DNA of 64,000 bases from JABJPM01 sp964344655 (GTDB lineage Archaea; Nanobdellota; Nanobdellia; SCGC-AAA011-G17; PNOQ01). Position 1 is the first letter of the stretch; the number at the start of each line of letters is the position of its first letter. A model generated the notes under the pieces. It saw nothing but the letters and a program-made list of their open reading frames with translations, did not search any database and was not told the origin of the DNA. The stretch covers positions 1 through 64,000 of the forward strand of contig CAYFOF010000002.1 in assembly GCA_964344655.1 (NCBI GenBank). The letters run 5' to 3'. Positions 58,492 to 64,000 of this stretch are shown here, piece by piece. The translations under genes and the position numbers were made by a program.

Positions 58492-59340
58492 ATGGAAAAA
58501 CCTCAAAATCCAAGAGCAGATGCAATAATTGGTACAACTTTTCCTTGTTTAGATCATGGTTTTATTAGATTGGTAGACTATATGGGAAATGATGAAGCAA
58601 TAGTACAAGCAGCAAGAGTAAGTTATGGTGCAGGAACAAAAACAACATCTGAAGATAAAGGACTATTAAGATACATGTTAAGGCATGGACACAGCTCTCC
58701 ATTTGAGATGGTAGAATTAAAATTACACGCAAAAGTGCCAATATTTGTGGCAAGACAATGGATAAGATATAGAACTGCAAATGTAAATGAGGTAAGTATG
58801 AGGTACTCTTTGCCTCCTAAAGAATCATATGTTCCCGAATTAGAAGATGTTAGGGCTCAAAGCTTAACAAACAAACAAGGGAGATCAGATGAAGGATTAG
58901 ATCCAAGAATACAAAATGATGTAAGAAATGCAATAGCAGACCACAATGAAAGATCATCAGAATTGTATAAAGTCTTTCAAGGAGAAGATATTGCTAGAGA
59001 ATTAGCTAGAACAGTAAAACCAGTTGGAACATACACTGAATGGTATTGGAAAAATGATCTTAGAAATGTATTCCATTTTTTAAATCAAAGATTAGATACT
59101 CATGCTCAAAAAGAAATAAGAGTATACGCCGAAGCAATGTCTGAAATAGTAAAAAATGTTGTTCCAACAGCATATGAAGCTTTCGAAGATTATATATTGA
59201 ATGCGGTTACTTTTTCAGGCCCAGAAATGAATGCGCTAGAAAAGATATTAACAAGAAAAGCAGACCCAGAAGAAGCAGGGCAAAAACAAGGATTAAAGGG
59301 AAGAGAGTTGAGAGAATTTTTAGCCAAATTACCTAAGTAA
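58492..59340 (+). CDS. thyX: FAD-dependent thymidylate synthase
   Basis: 282 aa. The ThyX motif is readable as 'RYRTANVNEVSMRY', with flanking 'HGHSSPFEMVELKLHAKVP' and 'FHFLNQRLDTHAQKEIR'. It makes dTMP from dUMP with methylene-tetrahydrofolate and NADPH. ATG 58492 follows a TATAAAG box by about 24 nt; the upstream in-frame ATG at 58456 would be outside the transcript. The end overlaps Tmk by 12 bp. Confidence 0.95.
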   Translation: MEKPQNPRADAIIGTTFPCLDHGFIRLVDYMGNDEAIVQAARVSYGAGTKTTSEDKGLLRYMLRHGHSSPFEMVELKLHAKVPIFVARQWIRYRTANVNEVSMRYSLPPKESYVPELEDVRAQSLTNKQGRSDEGLDPRIQNDVRNAIADHNERSSELYKVFQGEDIARELARTVKPVGTYTEWYWKNDLRNVFHFLNQRLDTHAQKEIRVYAEAMSEIVKNVVPTAYEAFEDYILNAVTFSGPEMNALEKILTRKADPEEAGQKQGLKGRELREFLAKLPK

Positions 59341-60039
59341 AGAACTAACATAACTATAAACCTCATCAGAAATATCTTCAGGAGTTCTTAAAGATTTAAT
59401 TGTTCCATCTGGAGCACAATCAATTCTATGCCATCCGATAGGATATAATTCTAACATATCTAAATAAGCCTCTTCAGCCCTTTTCATATGCCCCGGATTA
59501 CTCTCATGACCATCTAATACTTCCCCATTTTTTTCAGATCTACGACTTCTAAGTTCCATAGAAACACCAAAAGGCATATACAAAAATAATTTTATATTCG
59601 GTTCAGGCAATTCTAAAGCATTATATTCTAAATCATCAATCCATTCAAACATTTTCAACCTTTCCCTACGATCTTCAATCTTTCCACCTTGATGCCCCAT
59701 GTTTGACTCCGTCCAACGATCTAAAATAGGAATTGTTCCCTCTTCAACCATGCGTTCAATTCTTGGTTTAGAAAAATATCTATCTGCAGCATAATACAAA
59801 CAAGCTAATTTTGGATCAACAGAATCAGACTCCCCAAACATCATAGTTGCATTCTCTCCCAACCCCAAATCTTTACCCAAATAACACTGGCCAACAATTT
59901 TTCCAGTAGGAGTATCATAAGCAGGAATATTTATTCTCTCAGCAGGAATTCCAGCTAAATTTAAACGACCTTCTAATAATCTAGATTGAGTTTCTTTTCC
60001 AGATCCATCAGTTCCTTCAACAAGAATAATATCTGTCAT
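59329..60039 (-). CDS. tmk: Thymidylate kinase
   Basis: 236 aa. P-loop 'VEGTDGSGKETQSRLLE', 'ILDRWTESNMGHQGGK' as the DR-x motif, and 'LFLYMPFGVSMELRSRRSE' as the lid region. It converts dTMP to dTDP. Convergent partner of ThyX; with the deaminase at 55171 the steps dCMP to dUMP to dTMP to dTDP are all encoded within 5 kb. Longer insertions than in bacterial Tmk. Confidence 0.92.
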   Translation of the reverse strand: MTDIILVEGTDGSGKETQSRLLEGRLNLAGIPAERINIPAYDTPTGKIVGQCYLGKDLGLGENATMMFGESDSVDPKLACLYYAADRYFSKPRIERMVEEGTIPILDRWTESNMGHQGGKIEDRRERLKMFEWIDDLEYNALELPEPNIKLFLYMPFGVSMELRSRRSEKNGEVLDGHESNPGHMKRAEEAYLDMLELYPIGWHRIDCAPDGTIKSLRTPEDISDEVYSYVSSLLR

Positions 60040-60279
60040 AAAAACTACAATAATTCAAATATATAAAAACATTAACAACCTAAAAAATAACTTTTCAAAA
60101 ATAGGTGTACAAACACAAGGAAGTACCCGAAAGTAAATCCAAGTGAAAGTACGATGCAAATGACAAGAGAAATTCCGAAGAAAATCCCAAATCAAATGCA
60201 TAAATTATCTTGAAATTAACATATATAAACCTTTCTTTTTTGCAAAAATTTTAAAAATCTGAGAAAAAATAAACAAAAT
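60040..60279. other. 240-bp intergenic stretch, unexplained
   Basis: Between tmk and the DUF1461-like gene (divergent). The middle part, about 60100-60210, is purine-rich and less AT-biased than other spacers, with GTAC repeated at intervals. It holds an 18-codon ATG frame at 60152-60208 of unknown value. A TATATAAACC promoter for the right-hand gene lies at about 60222-60231. A small RNA or micro-gene is possible; no known RNA family is recognised. Confidence 0.35.
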
Positions 60280-60780
60280 ATGAAAAATTTCTTAATCACA
60301 ATCTTAATAATTCTCTCAATTTTAAATCTAACTTTCTTAATAGAAATTTCAAAAAACGAAGATTTAAGCAATTTTTACTATAAAGGAGAAGAACTTCCCG
60401 AAGAATACACAAACAAAGAAAAAATCCACATGCAAGAAGTTAAAGACTTAGTAAATGCATCATTAATATTTAATTTATTATTATTCTCAACATTTCTAAT
60501 AAAACAAAAAACAAATACAAAACAAATAGGAAAATATCTAATCTTAACCTCATTATTTTTATTCGTAGCAGCAATATTCTTCCAAAAATTCTTTCACAAT
60601 TTCCATTTAATATTTTTCAACGGAGATAATTGGCTTCTTCCAGCATCTTCAAAATTAATACAAACATATCCATTAAGCTACTTTAGAAATATATTCTTAA
60701 TAATTAACACAATTTATCTAATAATTGGAATTACTCTATACAAAAAACTATACATTTTCTTCCAAAGAGCTATCAGATAA
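60280..60780 (+). CDS. DUF1461 (TIGR01906)-like membrane protein
   Basis: 166 aa with four membrane segments. 'IHMQEVKDLVNASLIFNLLL' and 'FHLIFFNGDNWLLPASSKLI' followed by 'QTYPLSYFRNIFLI' match the family pattern (H-x2-DV and FHxxFF..W..P). Such proteins occur in bacteria and DPANN archaea; function unknown. The final 11 codons overlap the convergent gene at 60748. Confidence 0.7.
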   Translation: MKNFLITILIILSILNLTFLIEISKNEDLSNFYYKGEELPEEYTNKEKIHMQEVKDLVNASLIFNLLLFSTFLIKQKTNTKQIGKYLILTSLFLFVAAIFFQKFFHNFHLIFFNGDNWLLPASSKLIQTYPLSYFRNIFLIINTIYLIIGITLYKKLYIFFQRAIR

Positions 60781-61032
60781 ATTTTCTTTTAATCTTTTTT
60801 CTAATTCTTTAAAACACATTTCTTGGGATTTCTCAGAAAAATATTTTGATATGAATTCTCCAAATATATAAGTCAAAGAACTGAAAATAATCATAGTATC
60901 ATCTATCTCACCATTTGTTATTGATTCAACTGCCCCATAGGCTGTTCCAGCGATTCCAGCAATTTTTAAGGCGCCTGCAGTAAAATATCCAACTGAAACT
61001 CCATCATTAAAGTTCATATTATTATATGTCAT
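60748..61032 (-). CDS. Hypothetical small membrane protein, 94 aa
   Basis: Two modest hydrophobic segments ('GYFTAGALKIAGIAGTAYGA', 'MIIFSSLTYIFGEFI') and a charged C-terminal helix. Not recognised. It overlaps the DUF1461-like gene by 33 bp tail to tail, which makes one of the ends doubtful, but both frames have good codon use. The promoter region is next to the sufS gene's end. Confidence 0.5.
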   Translation of the reverse strand: MTYNNMNFNDGVSVGYFTAGALKIAGIAGTAYGAVESITNGEIDDTMIIFSSLTYIFGEFISKYFSEKSQEMCFKELEKRLKENLSDSSLEENV

Positions 61033-61062
61033 AAAAAAAGAAACAATAAGTAATTTATAAAT

Positions 61063-62202
61063 TTATCCTAACTTCTTCAATTTATTCAAAGCTTCGTTCA
61101 AAATTTTAATTTCTTCCATTGTATTATACAAATAAAAACTAGCTCTAGCACTTCCCTCAACATTATTCGCGTTAAACCAAGAATGCATACAATGTTGTCC
61201 GCTCCTTATCATTATATTATCAGAAGTATCTAAAATGGTAGCAACTTCATGGAAATTAACTCCAGGAACATTAAAATTAACAATTCCACCATTATTTCTT
61301 CCAATTAATTTCAAACCAGAAACATCAACAGCCTTTCTTAATTTAATTTCATGTTCTTTTATTTCATTCATACCAATCTTAGATAAATATTTAACAGCAG
61401 CACCAAGACCAATAATTCCAGAATAATTTTGTAATCCTCCCTCAAATTTATGAGGAATTTTTTCCATAACAAAATCATTATATGTACTATTCATTACAGT
61501 CTCTCCACCAGTAATAAACTGTTTCATATTATTCAACAATTCTTCTTTCCCATAAAACACTCCAACTCCAGAAGACCCTAGCATTTTATGTCCAGAAAAA
61601 GATAAATAATCTAAATCTAATTTTTTAACATTAATTTCATTATGTGGAACAAATTGAGCACCATCTAAATGAACTTTAACATTATTTTCATGTGCAATTT
61701 TTATTATCTCTTTTATGGGCAAAGTATACCCATCTAAATTAGAAGTTGCAACAAAACTAATCAACTCATAATTTTTTACACTCTCAGAAAATCTTTCTAA
61801 ATTAAAAGTAAAATCCAAATTCGATCTCATAATTCCCTGTTTAAATCTTTGCCATGGAATTAAATTAGAATTATGTTCTCTATCTGTTAGTAAAACTCTT
61901 TCACCATCAAAAGAATTAGCTAATAAATTAATACTCTCAGTAGTATTTTTAGTAAATACGATTTCACTCTCTTTCTTTGCACCAATAAAATCTTTAACTA
62001 ATTTTCTAGCATTATTTACTTCATCATTAACTTTATTTCCAAATTTATGAATACTTCTTCCAGCACAAGCAGGATATTCATTATAATACTCAACAACTTT
62101 ATCTACAACTTGTTTAGGTCTCAAAGTCATACAAGCAGAATCAAAATATATTGCTTTTTTCTTCAATACCGGAAAATCCTCTCGAATCTTTTCAACATTC
62201 AT
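61063..62202 (-). CDS. sufS: Cysteine desulfurase, SufS/CsdA type
   Basis: 379 aa PLP enzyme. 'LDGAQFVPHNEINVKKLDLD' precedes the PLP Lys in 'LSFSGHKMLGSSGVG'; the active-site Cys is in 'MIRSGQHCMHSW'. Releases sulfur from cysteine for Fe-S clusters or, via the carrier at 46260, for tRNA thiolation. No suf scaffold genes are next to it. ATG 62200-62202 is preferred over a TTG 18 nt upstream. Confidence 0.93.
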   Translation of the reverse strand: MNVEKIREDFPVLKKKAIYFDSACMTLRPKQVVDKVVEYYNEYPACAGRSIHKFGNKVNDEVNNARKLVKDFIGAKKESEIVFTKNTTESINLLANSFDGERVLLTDREHNSNLIPWQRFKQGIMRSNLDFTFNLERFSESVKNYELISFVATSNLDGYTLPIKEIIKIAHENNVKVHLDGAQFVPHNEINVKKLDLDYLSFSGHKMLGSSGVGVFYGKEELLNNMKQFITGGETVMNSTYNDFVMEKIPHKFEGGLQNYSGIIGLGAAVKYLSKIGMNEIKEHEIKLRKAVDVSGLKLIGRNNGGIVNFNVPGVNFHEVATILDTSDNIMIRSGQHCMHSWFNANNVEGSARASFYLYNTMEEIKILNEALNKLKKLG

Positions 62203-62244
62203 CACAAGAACAAATAACAATTCATTAATAAAAGTTTTGCATTA

Positions 62245-62604
62245 CTAATCAAACATTAATTGAACTAACCCAGAAACTTTTCCACCACTAGCACCATTCT
62301 CAAAATCCATATCTTGGATTAAAGCATAATTAACTCCACACTTTTCAGCACGTGAAACAACATAATCAAAAAATTCTGTTAACCCATCATAAATGGTTGT
62401 ATCTCCATAGAATTTTATCTCATGTCCAAAAGTTCCACCAAAAAAAGTTAACTCTCTAGCATCAATTTGAGAATTTCTCCTTAACAAAGAAGAATATCTT
62501 TCTGAAAAATAAACTAATTCTTTAGAATTCTCAACAAAACTATCTTCATCAACCTCAACAACATAATAATTTCTTTTTTCCCCAGGAACTAAAATATTAA
62601 CCAT
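62245..62604 (-). CDS. Hypothetical protein, 119 aa
   Basis: Not recognised. Alpha/beta pattern, acidic ('NYYVVEVDEDSFVENSKELV', 'GHEIKFYGDTTIYDGLTEFF'), no signal peptide. In tandem with sufS (42-nt spacer) but with its own TATA-like box upstream. Confidence 0.5.
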   Translation of the reverse strand: MVNILVPGEKRNYYVVEVDEDSFVENSKELVYFSERYSSLLRRNSQIDARELTFFGGTFGHEIKFYGDTTIYDGLTEFFDYVVSRAEKCGVNYALIQDMDFENGASGGKVSGLVQLMFD

Positions 62605-62636
62605 CGAAAAAAGAGAATTACAAACTAATTATAAAA

Positions 62637-63104
62637 CTATCCTTCACAAGATCCACATTCACATTCTGTACCACACGTTTCACACATGCCATTCACACAT
62701 TGAGGGTCTCCACAGTCAACAACTTCATCAGTAACTTCTCCACCTTCACCAGTTAAAATACAGAAAGGATTATCTCCTTCTTCTCCAGGAGGACCATTAC
62801 AATTATCATAAACTATAACATTATACAAAGCCTGTCCACTGAAAAATAACGAAACAAAAAACAAGATAACAAAAGCCCAAGAAACTACTTCAAAATATTT
62901 ATGCACTCCTCTCGCTAACTTAGTAGATTTTCCCATTAATTTTCCAACGATTTTACTTTTTACCTTTACATCTAAACCAGATTGACATTTTCTTAAAGTA
63001 ACTCTTCTAAAAACACAATCAAAAGCTTCTTTAGCTAATGGTCGATAACTTGCCGAAAATATTGCAAGTACACCAAAAACTATCAAGCTTAATAGGCATA
63101 TCAT
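62637..63104 (-). CDS. Membrane protein with Cys-rich C-terminal tail
   Basis: 155 aa. Two membrane segments ('MICLLSLIVFGVLAIFSA' and 'VVSWAFVILFFVSLFFSG') flank a basic loop, followed by an extracytoplasmic tail with about eleven Cys ('CGDPQCVNGMCETCGTECEC'). The tail resembles the Cys motif of the BNR-like protein at 51070 and suggests disulfides or metal binding at the surface. ATG 63102-63104. No family recognised. Confidence 0.6.
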   Translation of the reverse strand: MICLLSLIVFGVLAIFSASYRPLAKEAFDCVFRRVTLRKCQSGLDVKVKSKIVGKLMGKSTKLARGVHKYFEVVSWAFVILFFVSLFFSGQALYNVIVYDNCNGPPGEEGDNPFCILTGEGGEVTDEVVDCGDPQCVNGMCETCGTECECGSCEG

Positions 63105-63147
63105 AAAACAAAACAAAAAACTTTACTTTAAAAAGATTTCTGTAGGT

Positions 63148-63528
63148 TCAATCTTTTTTATATACTCTTTTACGTGTATCTTCAATAGATAATTTTCTAG
63201 ACTCATCTAAAACTAAATCAGTAAGCCCACCATCTCCATCAATTTCATACACTGGTAAACCCTTCTTAACTAAAAACTCCGCTTCTTCATAAACACCCGA
63301 ACTAAACATTCCATCATCAAAAGCTAAAAAAACTCCAGCATTCATTTCAGGTAAAACTTCTTCAAAAAAATAAGTCATTCCAAATTCTTTATATCCCTCA
63401 TCATGACACTCTTGATTTGGATTTTCAACATACCATTCTGGAAACCCTCTTTTAATAGAATTAATCAATAACGTTTCAAAAGTTGTGTCATAAGTATTAA
63501 TGGGATGCCCAAAATATACTTTTTTCAT
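63148..63528 (-). CDS. Nucleoside 2-deoxyribosyltransferase-like protein
   Basis: 126 aa. 'KKVYFGHPINTYDTTFE' at the start, 'ENPNQECHDEGYKEFGM' in the middle, and 'AGVFLAFDDGMFSSGVYEEA' near the end match the small phage/archaeal deoxyribosyltransferase-like family, with a Glu near the end as the possible nucleophile. Ordinary enzymes swap bases on deoxynucleosides, so it could salvage nucleotides. The identity of the substrate is uncertain. ATG 63526-63528; 30 nt from the next gene's stop. Confidence 0.65.
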   Translation of the reverse strand: MKKVYFGHPINTYDTTFETLLINSIKRGFPEWYVENPNQECHDEGYKEFGMTYFFEEVLPEMNAGVFLAFDDGMFSSGVYEEAEFLVKKGLPVYEIDGDGGLTDLVLDESRKLSIEDTRKRVYKKD

Positions 63529-63558
63529 AAATACAATAAATAAAAACAATATATAACG

Positions 63559-64000
63559 TTATCTCGCTTTAAACCCATACTTAATTTTCCTTATTTCTGG
63601 ATGTCCTTCTAAATATAAATCACAAAAATGCTCAATAATCTCTCCAAAAGGAACAGGACTAGTAACTTCAAAAGTGCCAACTCTATCAAAAGTCAATAAA
63701 CTCTCAATCCCTCCAGTTGTAATAATATTTCCACCTTCTATTTTACAAGGTTTCACCCTATACCCATAAGGCAAATGCTGATTAATTATCCTTCTTGTAT
63801 ATTCGTCAAATTCTTTCTTCCTATGCATCATTTTTTCTACTTCCAAAAATTTCGGCAATAAAACTGTTTCAAACCAAAACTTTCGAGAATCAGCTGAAAC
63901 ATTTGGTATATAAATTAATCGGTTTCCATCAAAAAACAATCTTTCAGTAGAATTCAAGTTTAATTCAAAATTATGATCAAGAATGTCTGCTAAATCATGA
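63559..64000 (-). CDS. Hypothetical protein, N-terminus beyond window edge
   Basis: The frame is open to the right edge: before the first listed TTG-type start it continues as HDLADILDHNFELN, so the true start lies outside. About 147 residues are visible; soluble, with 'YGYRVKPCKIEGGNIITTGG' (a weak echo of the EGGN motif in guanidino-group hydrolases, not trusted) and 'YLEGHPEIRKIKYGFKAR' at the end. Family not recognised. Confidence 0.55.
   Translation of the reverse strand, partial: HDLADILDHNFELNLNSTERLFFDGNRLIYIPNVSADSRKFWFETVLLPKFLEVEKMMHRKKEFDEYTRRIINQHLPYGYRVKPCKIEGGNIITTGGIESLLTFDRVGTFEVTSPVPFGEIIEHFCDLYLEGHPEIRKIKYGFKAR

Noticed and set aside
60748..61032. Treating the 94-aa gene as a shadow of the DUF1461-like gene
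   Set aside because: Only 33 bp overlap; most of the frame is outside and has good codon use, so it was kept at moderate confidence.
1..64000. Bacterial origin of the contig, given gyrase, LspA, ThyX, CSP, SLT and CstA
   Set aside because: All translation, tRNA-synthetase, RNase P and initiation-factor genes are archaeal, promoters are TATA-type, and the bacterial-type genes are interspersed with no change in base composition.
1..64000. CRISPR arrays, IS elements or integrase genes
   Set aside because: I saw no regularly spaced repeats, transposase or integrase motifs, nor terminal inverted repeats.
63559..64000. Agmatine/arginine deiminase from the EGGN motif
   Set aside because: Only one short motif fits; the catalytic Cys and other guanidino-hydrolase motifs are not seen in the visible part.

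Overview
This 64-kb window comes from an AT-rich, gene-dense archaeon. The informational genes are archaeal or eukaryote-like: aIF2-gamma, aIF5B, ribosomal proteins eS6, eL8/L7Ae, eS28, eL24, uL16/L10e and eL33/L35Ae, class I LysRS, archaeal GluRS and TyrRS, RNase P Rpp30, a Fap7-type kinase, archaeal UMP kinase, and a tRNA-Tyr with an intron at the anticodon loop. Mixed in are genes of bacterial character: DNA gyrase (gyrB-HAD-gyrA), LspA, a cold-shock protein, ThyX, CstA and a lytic transglycosylase. With many small unrecognised proteins and recurrent TATA boxes of the AAACCTTTATAAA type about 25 nt before AUG, this fits a DPANN lineage (Woesearchaeota/Pacearchaeota-like). That placement is inference; no 16S rRNA is present. 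A 26-N scaffold gap at 49099-49124 shows this is a draft or metagenomic assembly.

Layout. 1-1.2 kb: end of a hemerythrin-like gene behind a receiver-only response regulator, then a PIN protein. 1.4-6.1 kb: gyrase operon. 6.1-11.4 kb: translation genes (eS6, a Zn ribbon, aIF2-gamma, aIF5B) with a co-transcribed HExxH protein. 11.4-16.5 kb: a LysM-like membrane protein, a membrane-bound winged-helix regulator, a large EgtD-like methyltransferase, and a double-HTH Lrp regulator whose promoter region carries five TGATAA boxes. 16.5-19.3 kb: tRNA-Tyr and an operon of a GCS2-type ligase, an aspartoacylase-type hydrolase and an HD hydrolase. 19.3-21.5 kb: the ndk/eL24/eS28/L7Ae cluster, split by two related secreted or membrane proteins. 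21.6-31.8 kb: three aminoacyl-tRNA synthetases, ferredoxin plus U32 protein, a truncated PEP-synthase homologue and LspA. 32.4-37.2 kb: a four-gene operon of unknown function. 37.2-45.0 kb: PEP synthase, uL16 and eL33, a CheD-like deamidase, and a second nucleotidyltransferase-HEPN protein homologous to the one at 36.4 kb. 45.1-48.0 kb: tRNA-Val and a five-gene sulfur-relay operon (E1, thioredoxin, ubiquitin-like GG protein, TtuA/Ncs6, degenerate DsbA). 48-52.7 kb: small proteins, the gap, Rpp30, a lipoprotein nuclease, Fap7 and a large secreted BNR-like protein. 52.8-64 kb: CstA, then pyrimidine genes (UMP kinase, kinase-dCMP deaminase fusion, ThyX, thymidylate kinase, a deoxyribosyltransferase-like protein), a lytic transglycosylase with an overlapping small membrane protein, a cold-shock protein, a cysteine desulfurase and small membrane or Cys-rich proteins.

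How the parts may work together. The window holds a nearly complete thio-tRNA pathway: SufS-type desulfurase, E1, sulfur carrier and TtuA/Ncs6. It also holds a dUMP-to-dTDP route (dCMP deaminase, ThyX, Tmk). LspA and a lipobox-bearing nuclease suggest real lipoprotein processing. The transglycosylase, lipoprotein nuclease and Cys-rich secreted proteins point to an outward-facing programme, possibly attack on or scavenging from neighbouring bacteria. Convergent genes repeatedly overlap at their 3' ends (nine cases), so coding space is very tight.
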